A stretch of 64,000 bases of DNA from Leptospira jelokensis (GTDB lineage Bacteria; Spirochaetota; Leptospiria; Leptospirales; Leptospiraceae), in the NCBI RefSeq assembly GCF_004769635.1, contig NZ_RQGH01000011.1, forward strand, positions 428,283-492,282. Direction: 5' to 3'. Shown piece after piece: positions 54,057 to 63,040 of this stretch. Under the pieces are notes generated by a model. The model saw only the letters and a program-made list of their open reading frames with translations. It had not been told where the DNA came from and did no database searches. The position numbers and the translations under genes were made by a program. Position 1 is the stretch's first letter. Each line of letters opens with the position of its first letter.

Positions 54057-54997
54057 TGAAACTTTGGATTCCTTTCCTATTTAGTTTGGTACTTGGTTTG
54101 CCAATTTTTGCAAACCAAGAGGACAATCGTTTGTATCTCAAACCGAAAACAATAGTAGGTGTGGGAGAGGTGAGGTTGTCAGAATTTACCAACTGGAAAG
54201 GAAATTGGAATCCAATTGTCTACCAAAATGTAAAGGCACCTATCCTCATCAAACCAGAGGATCTATCTGGTCTCCTCCAAAACCTCTACAGAAAGGAAAT
54301 GGGAACCAATGTTCCTTTTAGCGTGATGGGAAAAGACGGAATTTTACTTCCAAAGACATCTGTACTTTCTAAAAAAGAACTCGAACTATCACTTTGGAAA
54401 GACTTAAACGCTTCAACTGATCATCCGTTAGGTGAGTTTGGGGAAACCTTTCGAATTAGTTCTGAAAAAGAAACCTTTCCCATCATCTCGGGCACTTCGA
54501 CTGTTTGGCGTTATCCGGGAAGGTCCCTCCATGCGGGGAAACGCCTTTTCCCCTTGGATTTTTACTTTGAAGGCAAACTCGTGCATTCAGAATCAGTCCC
54601 CTTTCTCATTGAAGAGAAAAAAAAAGCATACTTCACGAAAAGGGAAATCCCATCCAAAACAATATTGACGGATGATGATGTGGAATTACGGTATTTTTTC
54701 TCCAGTGACTCGTTTAGAGAATACACGGAAGAAAACCCAGTCGGCAAAACGGCTTTAAATGGATTTTTACCTGACACAGCCATTGAGAAAAAACAAGTGA
54801 GAACCCTCCATACCATTGAACGTGGGCAAGAAGTAGAACTTGTGTATACCGCCGGGAATTTATTACTCAAAATCAAAACAAGGGCATTGAACTCAGGGGA
54901 CCGAGGGGAAGAAATTTCACTTCTCAACTTGGCTTCACAAAAAACAATCAAAGCCCGTGTGCAAAATGAAGGTGTATGCCTTTTGGAAGAGAAATAA
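54056..54997 (+). CDS. flgA: Flagellar P-ring assembly chaperone FlgA
   Basis: A 313-residue exported protein with signal MKLWIPFLFSLVLGLPIFA. The C-terminal 130 residues are a SAF/FlgA domain: YFTKREIPSKTILTDDDVEL, then NPVGKTALNGFLPDTAIEKK and VELVYTAGNLLLKIKTRALN. The N-terminal half is extended and less conserved. FlgA is the periplasmic chaperone for FlgI. Its ATG overlaps the flgG stop by one base. Confidence 0.9.
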   Translation: MKLWIPFLFSLVLGLPIFANQEDNRLYLKPKTIVGVGEVRLSEFTNWKGNWNPIVYQNVKAPILIKPEDLSGLLQNLYRKEMGTNVPFSVMGKDGILLPKTSVLSKKELELSLWKDLNASTDHPLGEFGETFRISSEKETFPIISGTSTVWRYPGRSLHAGKRLFPLDFYFEGKLVHSESVPFLIEEKKKAYFTKREIPSKTILTDDDVELRYFFSSDSFREYTEENPVGKTALNGFLPDTAIEKKQVRTLHTIERGQEVELVYTAGNLLLKIKTRALNSGDRGEEISLLNLASQKTIKARVQNEGVCLLEEK

Positions 54998-55729
54998 GTG
55001 ATGCCCTGCCTAGTGATCAAAGCACAGTTTATTCGTTTCCATCTAACACAAGGATTGGTTACTTCCCATCGAATTAGAACCAAACTGTTTGTTTTATTCT
55101 TTTTGGTTACCAGTCTGGTTGGGCTTTCTGCGGAATCCTTATGGAAGGACAAAGACCCGTATTCTTATCCAAAAACCATCCAACCCGGAACTGTTGTCAA
55201 AGTGGTACTGAAAAATGGACTTCGAGTGGAATATGAATCGGAATACAAAGCGACCTTTGACAATGACATCAAAACTGTCCCTGATAAAAAGTTAGTGCCC
55301 GACCTTCCGAATTACACAGCAAATTCTACTTATATGCGATCCAAAGTGGGAAAATCAAAATCCCAAGGAAAAGTAGTAGGGGTAATGGCAGTGCTTGTCA
55401 CTGGCATTGATCCTGGAACTGGGAATCTGGAACTCGAAGGAAGTCGTGTTTTTAATTTATCAGAAGAGCGGATTAACCTTCGTTTGTCGGGAACAATTTC
55501 GCCAGAAGACTTAGACAAAAACAGATTCATTGCAAGTGACTTAATTGCCAATTTACGAGTCGAATACCAAGGAACTTTGAACCCAAAGGAATTAAATGAT
55601 CCTAACATCCAAATGAAACGGATCACAAACCCTGATGGAACCATAACGGAAAAAGCGGAACTTTCCGATAAAGAGAAACAAGAAATCATTTTAAAAAATA
55701 TCAAACGACTCTTAGGTGAAAGTGAGTGA
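54998..55729 (+). CDS. flgH: Flagellar L-ring protein FlgH
   Basis: A 243-residue protein with a long N-region and signal helix (LFVLFFLVTSLVGLSA). FlgH-like features include SLWKDKDPYSYPKTIQPGTV near the mature N-terminus and, later, VLVTGIDPGTGNLELEGSRV and EERINLRLSGTISPEDLD. In external flagella FlgH forms the outer-membrane bushing. The usual lipoprotein Cys is absent here, so it may not be lipid-anchored. The GTG start directly follows the flgA stop, with GGAAGAG upstream; an ATG one codon later is equally possible. Confidence 0.88.
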   Translation: MMPCLVIKAQFIRFHLTQGLVTSHRIRTKLFVLFFLVTSLVGLSAESLWKDKDPYSYPKTIQPGTVVKVVLKNGLRVEYESEYKATFDNDIKTVPDKKLVPDLPNYTANSTYMRSKVGKSKSQGKVVGVMAVLVTGIDPGTGNLELEGSRVFNLSEERINLRLSGTISPEDLDKNRFIASDLIANLRVEYQGTLNPKELNDPNIQMKRITNPDGTITEKAELSDKEKQEIILKNIKRLLGESE

Positions 55730-55734
55730 TTGGC

Positions 55735-56982
55735 ATGAAAAAAATAGTGAGTTTCAAAATCACGAACGATCAAAAAAAGATCAAAATAAAAGGGCTTTTG
55801 ACTAATCGTAACCGTTTTTTTGCAAAGCCAAATCACCCAAATGGAAATTCTTTTAAAATGCAGTTTCCCTTCGTTCGCGAACAGAAAGAATCCATAAAAC
55901 AAACCATTGTTTCCTTATTTACTTTCTGTTTTTTGTTTTTTGTAACACCTCTCCTCGCCGTTGAAACAAGACTAAAAGACCTCGTTCGAATTGATGCGGT
56001 CAGGGAAAACCAACTCACTGGTTTTGGGCTTGTGGTGGGGCTCAATGGGACAGGGGATACCAAAAATCCACTTACCGAGGAAGCCTTACAAAATTACTTA
56101 AGTGGGCTCGGTGTGAATACCAAAAAGAACCTCCGTGATGCAAAAAACACAGCATCTGTTCTCATCACTGCAAACGTTCCCGTAAACTTAAAAGAAGGTG
56201 ACAAAATTGACATCGTGGTTTCGTCACTGGGTGATGCCCGTTCCTTAGAAGGTGGGGTTTTACTCCAGTCTCCCCTCAAAGCCGGAAATGGAGAAACCAT
56301 TGCCGTTGCTTCCGGTGTACTTGTGTTTGGTGGGAAAGAGAAAAAACGTGGTGCAGATAAAAAGTCTGGTTCCAATACAGCCCTCGTTCCTATGGGTGCA
56401 ATCTTAGAAAAATCGATTCCAAATGCACCTGTCACAAAATCGGTCAAACTTACCTTACTCGAAAAAGATTATACAACCATGGGTGCAATCGTTGATGCAA
56501 TCACTGCGGAAATGGCAGTGGTGCCGGAAGTGGTTTCCCCAACAGAGGTCCTTGTCCCACTTCCCACCTCACAGGGGCAAACGGGGCCGAATGGAGAGTT
56601 GGTGTCGGGTGCACCAAAACTCGATCTAACTTTTTTATCGAAATTGGAAAACCTCACAGTGAATTCCTCGCCAGTGGCTCGGGTGGTGATCAATGAAAGG
56701 ACTGGGACCATCGTCATGGGGGCAAACATTGCAATCGATGAGGTTGCAATCTCCCAACAAGGCCTTACCATCCAAATTGCCAACCGGGACAAAGCTCGGT
56801 ATTTTTTCCCCATCCAGGACGAAGGGAAAGGGGAATCTGTTTTTGTTTTGAAAGAAACCACTCAAGTTTCGGATGTGGTTGGAGCCTTAAACAAAGTAGG
56901 AGCCTCTACAAAGGACATTATCTCCATTTTGGAAGCCTTAAAAAAACAAGGGGCCCTCAAGGCCGATCTTGTGATTCAGTAA
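55735..56982 (+). CDS. flgI: Flagellar P-ring protein FlgI
   Basis: FlgI forms the peptidoglycan-level ring around the rod. Clear family blocks follow the signal helix: RLKDLVRIDAVRENQLTGFG, LVVGLNGTGDTKNPLTEEAL, ASVLITANVPVNLKEGDKID, VINERTGTIVMGANIAIDEV and the ending ISILEALKKQGALKADLVIQ. The N-terminus is unusual: the ATG at 55735 gives about 60 extra residues before the signal helix, while an ATG at 55858 (MQFPF) would give a more normal signal peptide but has a weak ribosome site. It nearly abuts flgH. Confidence 0.92.
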   Translation: MKKIVSFKITNDQKKIKIKGLLTNRNRFFAKPNHPNGNSFKMQFPFVREQKESIKQTIVSLFTFCFLFFVTPLLAVETRLKDLVRIDAVRENQLTGFGLVVGLNGTGDTKNPLTEEALQNYLSGLGVNTKKNLRDAKNTASVLITANVPVNLKEGDKIDIVVSSLGDARSLEGGVLLQSPLKAGNGETIAVASGVLVFGGKEKKRGADKKSGSNTALVPMGAILEKSIPNAPVTKSVKLTLLEKDYTTMGAIVDAITAEMAVVPEVVSPTEVLVPLPTSQGQTGPNGELVSGAPKLDLTFLSKLENLTVNSSPVARVVINERTGTIVMGANIAIDEVAISQQGLTIQIANRDKARYFFPIQDEGKGESVFVLKETTQVSDVVGALNKVGASTKDIISILEALKKQGALKADLVIQ

Positions 56983-56994
56983 TTCCAAAAATTG

Positions 56995-57001
56995 CCGATA
57001 G
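56995..57001 (+). promoter_or_regulatory. CCGATAG element upstream of the flgJ-like gene
   Basis: TTGCCGATAGGAATAGTAG places a GCCGATAG box 16 bases before the start codon. It resembles the element upstream of flgG. No convincing -35 sequence is present at 15 bases. Confidence 0.3.
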
Positions 57002-57017
57002 GAATAGTAGACATAAT

Positions 57018-57503
57018 ATGGACATTCATAAAATCCAAGACTACTCAGGAAGGTTAAGCCGTTCCAATGACGAATCCATTTTAAACAGGATGAAGTCTCT
57101 TTCGCTTCCAAAGGAAAAAGAAGAACCAAAACAAGGGATTTCAAATTTCCAAAACCTTTTGGAAACTCACGAAGGGCTGATGGGGAAAGTGAGTTCATCT
57201 TCCTTGCGAGTCCCACAAAACATCCGTGAGGAGATCACAATTGATCCCTACAGAAAAAAATTGTATGATGCTTCCGTGGAATTTGAATCTGTATTTGTGA
57301 AGATGATGTTAAAGGAAATGAAAAACACCATCCATAAAGAAAAACTCATCGATGGTGGGTATGCGGAAGAAATTTTTGAAGATATGTTATACGATGAGTA
57401 TGCTAAAAATATCTCTCAAAATGAATCGATGGGACTTGCGGAAGAGATTTACAAACAAATGTCAGCTTCTCTTCCACCCGTGAAAAAAAATCCTTACCTT
57501 TAA
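57018..57503 (+). CDS. flgJ: Rod-binding protein, FlgJ N-terminal type
   Basis: A 161-residue protein with the FlgJ rod-binding domain only: LYDASVEFESVFVKMMLKEM, then DGGYAEEIFEDMLYDEYAKN and SMGLAEEIYKQM. The muramidase domain found in enterobacterial FlgJ is absent, as in many non-enteric bacteria. It caps the growing rod in the periplasm. The last gene of the rod/ring operon; its 3' end overlaps the convergent YihY gene by four bases. Confidence 0.9.
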   Translation: MDIHKIQDYSGRLSRSNDESILNRMKSLSLPKEKEEPKQGISNFQNLLETHEGLMGKVSSSSLRVPQNIREEITIDPYRKKLYDASVEFESVFVKMMLKEMKNTIHKEKLIDGGYAEEIFEDMLYDEYAKNISQNESMGLAEEIYKQMSASLPPVKKNPYL

Positions 57504-59881
57504 ACCCAATCCGAAAAGGAAGTTTTCCGGAGTTCATCCTTCCATTTTTCTTCTAACTTCGTTAGGCTATCATTGAGTTTGGGAGACAAACTCGCGATTT
57601 CTTTTGGAGCTCCCAATTTGAAACTCGAGGTTGATTCATAAACTGAAACCAAATCGATTTGTGATTTTAGTTTTACCGGTGTGATTCGTTTTTCTTCCGT
57701 GATTTGGATGAGATTTGCATCCGTCAATAGATCTAAAATTTGTGATAAATCCTTTTCCGGCAATAATAAAGATTTTCTAAGTTGCGAGAGCTTAATGAGT
57801 TCACCTTTGTTTTCCTGGTGGGTATAGGTGAGTGTCAAAACTTGTAAGATCTTATAAAATTCATACGATAGTGTAGAATCGATATCATCAAATGGATGTT
57901 TGGGGAGTAAATACCTGTCAGGGAATTGTAGGGTTGCCGTGACTTCTGCTCCATACAAAATGATGAGTGAAATGGAATAAATCGCAAGTAATGCAATGGG
58001 GATGGCAGCAAGTGCTTTGTACACTAACATTGTTTTTTCCGTAAAGGAAGTTAGGTAGATATTGATAAATCCCCAAAAGAAGAGGATGAGGATGAGTCCC
58101 GTCACAGCCGCTCCAATGGAAGATGCTTTCAGTGGAACTTTTGTATTGGGGATGATCGTAAAGATAAGTAAAAAGAATAACCACAGAGACAATAAAGGTA
58201 ACAAAATTTGAAAGATGGAATAAAGAGAAAAAAAACGTTTTCCACCTTGGTATTTTTTCCAAATCGTTTCCCCTTTCTCATTTTCTTCGACTCGGATGAT
58301 TTTGTTAAATTCTCCCACACCCACAATTCCCAACATCCCTTCGTTCGGGCTTTCTGCTTCATTTTGGTTTTCGATTTCAATCGGAGAATCCGTTGTGAGA
58401 TTACCAAATGCATTTGCCTCCGATTGGTTTTTTGTTAGGTTTCCTTCTGTTTCTGTGGGTGTTTGTTTCTTGGAAAGTAGGATCATGTCCAAAATCATCC
58501 CTGCTTTCCCTTTGTAAGCGATCGACCAATTTTCACCTTCGTCTTCTGAGAGGAAGATGTCTCCAAGGGAAGTTAGGACAAAGATATCATAGTCTTGTTT
58601 TTTGGGAGATGCGAAAACCCAAACTCTTTCGTAGGAATACTTTCTGTGGCTTAGGTCTGTCCACGTATAACCGCCATCAGTTGTTTTGTAAATCGCTCCA
58701 CTATCACCGACCAAAAATCCAATGTTTCGATTTAAGAAAGAGATATCGTTTAGTGGTTTTCTAGAGATTTCTTGTGGGAAAAAACTAGTTCCTCCATCAC
58801 TTGTTTTCCATAACCTACCTTCTCGGTCTAAGATGAAGCCATCTTTGTCTGAAAAAAATCGAACTCGAATCGGAGTGATCCCTTCATCATGGAATCGTTT
58901 GATTTCTTTGAATGGTTTTCCTAAGTCATATCGCAAGGTACTTGTATCCTTTGTGAGGATAAAAATTGTATCAAAGTCAATGGCTCCAAAATCGGATACA
59001 TTGACTCCTTTTAAGGAGTGAACCTTCCAAGAATTCCCAAGGTCATTTGAATATAAAAACGTTCCTTCTTCCGATATGGTAAATAAATCATTCCCCACAC
59101 TGCGGATTCGAAAGAAATTCTCCTTTCTGATATTGGGTTTTTTGCATGTCCCAGTTTCGACAGTTTCCATATCGATGCATAACATGTTTTCGAAATCAAT
59201 ACTAGATTCGGGAATGAAAGAGATTGATTTGTTTAATTCCTTCATCATCCCAATATTTCCTTTTTCGCCAGCCACCCAAAGTTCTCCGTGTTTTGTTGAA
59301 ACGATGGATTTTAAATGGGGTGCGCGAACCGAATCGGAAATGGTATCTGTGATATTTTTTCCGACCACAAATAAAAGTGGTCCAAATGAAATCAGGAAAA
59401 AATAAAAAACAAATTTGTTGATGAAACTTCGGTGAAGGTCAATCTGCCAAATGATATGGAAAGCCTTCTCTAACGAACGTAATACGGCAGTTGCGGAAAA
59501 AATAAAAACAACAAATCCTACGGCTCCAATTTGTGTGGCAGTGGAAATGATGTCGGAGAGAGTTTCTAAATAGGGCGTGATGTCAAATTGGATATTGTTA
59601 CGGAGGAGATAGGAGTTGATCTCATCTACCATTTCCCCTTGTCTAGTGTGGATGCCGGAAGCTACGGTAATCAAAGCAAGGGCAACCGTTAGTGTGGGGA
59701 TGAGAGTTACGATTGTTGTATAAGCAAGGCTTGAACCGATGATGAGGCAATCATCTTTTATGAATCGATGTACGGAAACGAGTAAAACCCTGAGTCCAAG
59801 TATGATTTTACGTTTCCATGTTGGTCCTTCCGGGATAGTAGTCAACCGAACAAGGAGTGGGGTTTTCATTGTTTCGCTCAT
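57500..59881 (-). CDS. YihY/BrkB-family membrane protein with inserted beta-propeller
   Basis: A 793-residue fusion. Residues 25-180 are the first half of a YihY/BrkB protein (IGSSLAYTTIVTLIPTLTVA, FIFSATAVLRSLEKAFHIIW). Residues 550-655 are the second half (IIPNTKVPLKASSIGAAVTG, SLIILYGAEVTATLQFP). Between them, about residues 185-545, lies a beta-propeller like the Ycf48/BNR family with Asp-box turns NDLGNSW, SDGGTSF, TDGGYTW and EDEGENW. The C-terminal 130 residues resemble a winged-helix region (LSQILDLLTDANLIQITEEK). Ordinary members are about 290 aa without the insert. It is the last gene of the RRM-ATP-grasp operon, eight bases after the methyltransferase. Confidence 0.88.
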   Translation of the reverse strand: MSETMKTPLLVRLTTIPEGPTWKRKIILGLRVLLVSVHRFIKDDCLIIGSSLAYTTIVTLIPTLTVALALITVASGIHTRQGEMVDEINSYLLRNNIQFDITPYLETLSDIISTATQIGAVGFVVFIFSATAVLRSLEKAFHIIWQIDLHRSFINKFVFYFFLISFGPLLFVVGKNITDTISDSVRAPHLKSIVSTKHGELWVAGEKGNIGMMKELNKSISFIPESSIDFENMLCIDMETVETGTCKKPNIRKENFFRIRSVGNDLFTISEEGTFLYSNDLGNSWKVHSLKGVNVSDFGAIDFDTIFILTKDTSTLRYDLGKPFKEIKRFHDEGITPIRVRFFSDKDGFILDREGRLWKTSDGGTSFFPQEISRKPLNDISFLNRNIGFLVGDSGAIYKTTDGGYTWTDLSHRKYSYERVWVFASPKKQDYDIFVLTSLGDIFLSEDEGENWSIAYKGKAGMILDMILLSKKQTPTETEGNLTKNQSEANAFGNLTTDSPIEIENQNEAESPNEGMLGIVGVGEFNKIIRVEENEKGETIWKKYQGGKRFFSLYSIFQILLPLLSLWLFFLLIFTIIPNTKVPLKASSIGAAVTGLILILFFWGFINIYLTSFTEKTMLVYKALAAIPIALLAIYSISLIILYGAEVTATLQFPDRYLLPKHPFDDIDSTLSYEFYKILQVLTLTYTHQENKGELIKLSQLRKSLLLPEKDLSQILDLLTDANLIQITEEKRITPVKLKSQIDLVSVYESTSSFKLGAPKEIASLSPKLNDSLTKLEEKWKDELRKTSFSDWV

Positions 59882-59889
59882 AATCGTTC

Positions 59890-60771
59890 CTATTTTTTAA
59901 ATGCGTACAAAACGTAACTTGATGTGAGGGGGAATCCCTTTCGTTTCCACCTGGAACGAAAATGGTAAAAACCAATCCGAAACCAGTGTCGGTAGTCTTT
60001 CCAATTTTGGAATGATCCCCTTACTTTTTTCAGTTTGGCTACCAATGGGAAATCCACACCGAAGTAAGATACGAAACTCCCAAATCCATGCCCAGTCAAT
60101 ATTTTTTTTAACAATTCATCTGAGTAATAAAAGACATGGCCAGGCATATAATAATGGTAGCCACTCCCTTCTTCTTTTGCCTGCCAACCCTCAAAATTGG
60201 CGGTTTGCAGTAAAAGCAAACCACCAGGCTTTAAAATACGAGTTAACTCTTTAAAAAAACGATTTGGATTTTCAATGTGTTCGATGACCTCAACAAGAGT
60301 GATCACATCAAAACTCTCCGTAGGGAAATTTGCATCATAAAGGTTCCCATTGTATGTTGGAATTTTGTTTTCGTTTGCATAACTTGCCGCATATTCTGAA
60401 ATTTCTACCCCTTGGATGGAAAAACCTTCTTCTTTTGCCACCTCAAGGAAACCGCCAAAGGAAGAACCAATGTCTAAAAAATGCCCCGACGCCACGTACC
60501 GTTTGATGTTTTGGATCCTTGCTTTCCAAACATGACGGAAAAATGGTTTGGATGCCCTTTCATCAATGTAAGAATACTCTGCCTTACCTTGGTAATAGTC
60601 TTTGGAATAAAGTTCGTTTTGGTTGGGCCTTGGGGAAAGGGCTTGGAGTTTGCAGGTTTGGCAAATGGCCACTCGTAACCCTTTGTATTTGCCTGTGGTT
60701 TCATATAAATACTTCCAATCACAATCCTTTTTTAGGGGACATTCATCACGTAAAAAATCAAAGGATGGCAT
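59890..60771 (-). CDS. Class I SAM methyltransferase with N-terminal Cys motifs
   Basis: A 293-residue enzyme. The N-terminus has CPLKKDC and later CQTCK, a probable zinc-binding pair. The Rossmann core starts SGHFLDIGSSFGGFLEVAKE (SAM motif I), with IQGVEISEYAASYA (motif II) and FDVITLVEVIEHIENPNRFF (motif IV), then ILKPGGLLLLQT. Such zinc-ribbon methyltransferases are common in polysaccharide and lipid modification clusters. Its ATG overlaps the stop of the upstream methyltransferase by one base. Confidence 0.9.
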   Translation of the reverse strand: MPSFDFLRDECPLKKDCDWKYLYETTGKYKGLRVAICQTCKLQALSPRPNQNELYSKDYYQGKAEYSYIDERASKPFFRHVWKARIQNIKRYVASGHFLDIGSSFGGFLEVAKEEGFSIQGVEISEYAASYANENKIPTYNGNLYDANFPTESFDVITLVEVIEHIENPNRFFKELTRILKPGGLLLLQTANFEGWQAKEEGSGYHYYMPGHVFYYSDELLKKILTGHGFGSFVSYFGVDFPLVAKLKKVRGSFQNWKDYRHWFRIGFYHFRSRWKRKGFPLTSSYVLYAFKK

Positions 60772-61379
60772 TATTTTTTAGCGAGGAAAAACCAGTGGCA
60801 AATTCTTTCGCTGAGTTTGCCAATTGGGGTCCTTTCGGAATACCCAATGGATACCTCTGCAAAAGGAGAAAGGAAATCTTTTAATTCTGATAATGAGTAG
60901 GTTTCCGCATAACCTCCGCTAAGGTCTGTTAAGTTCATTTTCCCTGCCTTTAGTCCTAGGTGGGTATCACCTTCTGCACGGATGGAACCAACGAGGTATC
61001 CATTGTTTGTCAATGCATTGTAAAGCGTTTGGAGGTATGCCTTTGCGTCCTCCCGTTTGTTGTAATGGAAAACACCCCAACTCACGATCAAACCAAAGGA
61101 ATCTGGTAAAAAGGGAAGTTCGTGGCTTGGGGTATGGAGGAAATGAATTTTATCGGTTTCTTTTTGTAAGGCATCGATCGTGGTTTTTGCATTGTCACAA
61201 GCAGTGACGGTATAACCGGCGTGATGCAATAGATAAGAATGCCTACCTGAACCACATCCAAAATCCAAAGCATTGCGGTTTGGTGGATCGATTTTAGCGA
61301 GCAAACGCACCAAATTTTCATCTGGAAAGTTTAACTTCGACTTAGGCCTTTCGTAATGAGTGTCCCAAACGTTTTTCAT
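60771..61379 (-). CDS. Class I SAM methyltransferase (203 aa)
   Basis: A compact methyltransferase with motif I ALDFGCGSGRHSYLLHHAGY, motif II VTACDNAKTTIDAL, motif IV FGLIVSWGVFHYNKREDAKA and the late strand GYLVGSIRAEGDTHLG. The ATG at 61379 is chosen because it overlaps the TGA of the ATP-grasp gene by four bases; the longer frame has no support. The substrate is unknown. Confidence 0.9.
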   Translation of the reverse strand: MKNVWDTHYERPKSKLNFPDENLVRLLAKIDPPNRNALDFGCGSGRHSYLLHHAGYTVTACDNAKTTIDALQKETDKIHFLHTPSHELPFLPDSFGLIVSWGVFHYNKREDAKAYLQTLYNALTNNGYLVGSIRAEGDTHLGLKAGKMNLTDLSGGYAETYSLSELKDFLSPFAEVSIGYSERTPIGKLSERICHWFFLAKK

Positions 61380-62578
61380 GGTTCCAATCGGTGTAAAATA
61401 GATTCCAACCATTCTTTGGCAGGAATGGATTGTTTTGTACTCATTCCCATAACAGACGTTCGTTTGTGGTTACCCTCTCGTTTTTCCAAATTAACACCGG
61501 TTTCTACTAATTGTTTTGTAAAAAATACGGATTCAAACGGTTTGGGTATGAATGGAACCATTTCTCCCATCTTTTTTTGTTTGGGACCAGGGAGTGTAAA
61601 CACAATCGCCGAATGGTTGGATCCATTTTTGGATTGTTTCAAAAATTCTGGCCTTGTTTTTTCACCGATCGTAACAGATAACAAATCTTTAAAATAGTCA
61701 TAACCATAATGGTTTGGCAATAATTGGTCAGCTAAGTATTCTCCACCCACCTCTGGTGCTGCTTCCATTAAAATGCACTCCCCATTCTTTGTGATTTTAA
61801 ATTCGGCTACAAAAGGACCTGTTTTCAATTTGGTGGCAGTGACAATACTTTGGCAGATCATTTTTAATTCTCCTGCCATATCAATGTGGGCGGAAGGGGC
61901 GATGTGGACAATTTCAATGAATTCCGGAACACCTGTTGTGATTTTGTCTGTGATGGAGATTAAATAAAATCGTTTGTTGATCACAAACCCAAGAACAGTC
62001 ACTTCATCACCTGTGGTGTAGGCCTCGAGTAAAAAGGAATCATTTGATTTGAGTTTTGTGAATTTTTTCAATTCCACTTCTGATTCTAAAACAGTGATTC
62101 CTTTTTTGCCAGACCCTGATTTCGGTTTTGCGATGATGGGAAAAACAATGTCTAATTTTTTATCTTTTGTTTTTACAGGAAGGATTGTGTTCACAGCTGC
62201 CGGGACAGGGATCCCATATTTGGAAACCGTTTGTTTGCACTTCTCTTTGTCTAAAAAAAGGTTGGTACTCTCTCTTGGGTTTCCGCGAAGTTTTAATTTT
62301 TCTGCCAAGTAAGATACAGTAAAAACCGCTTTTCCAAATGACCTCGAGCCAACCCCTAATAATTTATAGGGCAGGGGAACCTTACTCATTGCATGTAAGA
62401 TTTTACGGTATTCATGAGTAGATTCTAATATTTTAATGTCGCATTCATTTAAACCTGGTGCCATGGGGTTTGTGTCCACGGCAATGACTTTTAGTCCCCT
62501 AAGTTTCGCAGCCCGAATGAGAGGGATTTGGTTCTCTCCCGCTCCAATGGAGAGATAACTTCCATTCAATTGTTTCAT
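61376..62578 (-). CDS. ATP-grasp carboxylate-amine ligase-like enzyme
   Basis: A 400-residue ATP-grasp protein. The N-terminal Rossmann-like part is YLSIGAGENQIPLIRAAKLR and LKVIAVDTNPMAPGLNECDI. The ATP-binding Lys and Gly-rich loop are in FPIIAKPKSGSGKKGITVLE, and metal-binding acidic residues are in GPFVAEFKITKNGECILMEA followed by APEVGG. This resembles PurK/CarB-like and L-amino-acid ligases that join a carboxylate to an amine through an acyl phosphate. It begins right after the RRM gene stop and leads into two methyltransferases. Confidence 0.9.
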   Translation of the reverse strand: MKQLNGSYLSIGAGENQIPLIRAAKLRGLKVIAVDTNPMAPGLNECDIKILESTHEYRKILHAMSKVPLPYKLLGVGSRSFGKAVFTVSYLAEKLKLRGNPRESTNLFLDKEKCKQTVSKYGIPVPAAVNTILPVKTKDKKLDIVFPIIAKPKSGSGKKGITVLESEVELKKFTKLKSNDSFLLEAYTTGDEVTVLGFVINKRFYLISITDKITTGVPEFIEIVHIAPSAHIDMAGELKMICQSIVTATKLKTGPFVAEFKITKNGECILMEAAPEVGGEYLADQLLPNHYGYDYFKDLLSVTIGEKTRPEFLKQSKNGSNHSAIVFTLPGPKQKKMGEMVPFIPKPFESVFFTKQLVETGVNLEKREGNHKRTSVMGMSTKQSIPAKEWLESILHRLEP

Positions 62579-62947
62579 TTACGACCCGCGGGAACCACCT
62601 CGGCGTTGCACTCCCGTGTTGCCACCACCAGAAGTTTGGTTGCGTCCAAACGTTGGTTTCGCCACAGCAGGACTTCCTTTTTTCTTTTGTGCTTCGTTTT
62701 GTGCTTTGGTCAGTTCTTCTTGGTTGACAACTACGATCTTTTTGCCTTCCAATTCCTTTCCATTGAGACCTGCGATTGCTTTTTCTGCATCGGCATCTGC
62801 CATTTCGGCGGTTCCATACCCAAGCGAAACCTTAGTCAATTTGTCTCGTTTGATTTGTAGGTGTTCCACCTTTCCGTATGCGGAAAGAAGTTTCTCGAGG
62901 GCATCGTCCGTTAGTGTCTGAGGGAGGTTTCCGATAGATAACTTCAT
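62579..62947 (-). CDS. RRM RNA-binding protein with Gly-rich tail
   Basis: A 122-residue protein with one RNA recognition motif: RNP2 is KLSIGNLP and the RNP1 position reads LGYGTAEMA, where the usual aromatics are partly replaced. A Lys/Gln linker and a Gly/Arg/Ser tail follow (TSGGGNTGVQRRGGSRGS). Cyanobacterial and spirochaete Rbp proteins have this layout. It is the first gene of the five-gene operon, its stop adjoining the ATP-grasp ATG. Confidence 0.9.
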   Translation of the reverse strand: MKLSIGNLPQTLTDDALEKLLSAYGKVEHLQIKRDKLTKVSLGYGTAEMADADAEKAIAGLNGKELEGKKIVVVNQEELTKAQNEAQKKKGSPAVAKPTFGRNQTSGGGNTGVQRRGGSRGS

Positions 62948-63033
62948 GTCCTTCTTTTTTCTAAAAAATTCTCCAAAACTTCAACTCTTTTTTGACTATG
63001 TCGCATTTTCTCTTGGGGAAATGGTAGATTTGG

Positions 63034-63040
63034 TCGATTG
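63034..63040 (+). promoter_or_regulatory. TCGATTG element upstream of flgF
   Basis: GGTCGATTGGAATCTTAG lies 19 bases before the flgF start and resembles the CCGATAGGAATAGTAG sequence before the flgJ-like gene at most positions. It is the weakest of the three related elements. Confidence 0.2.
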
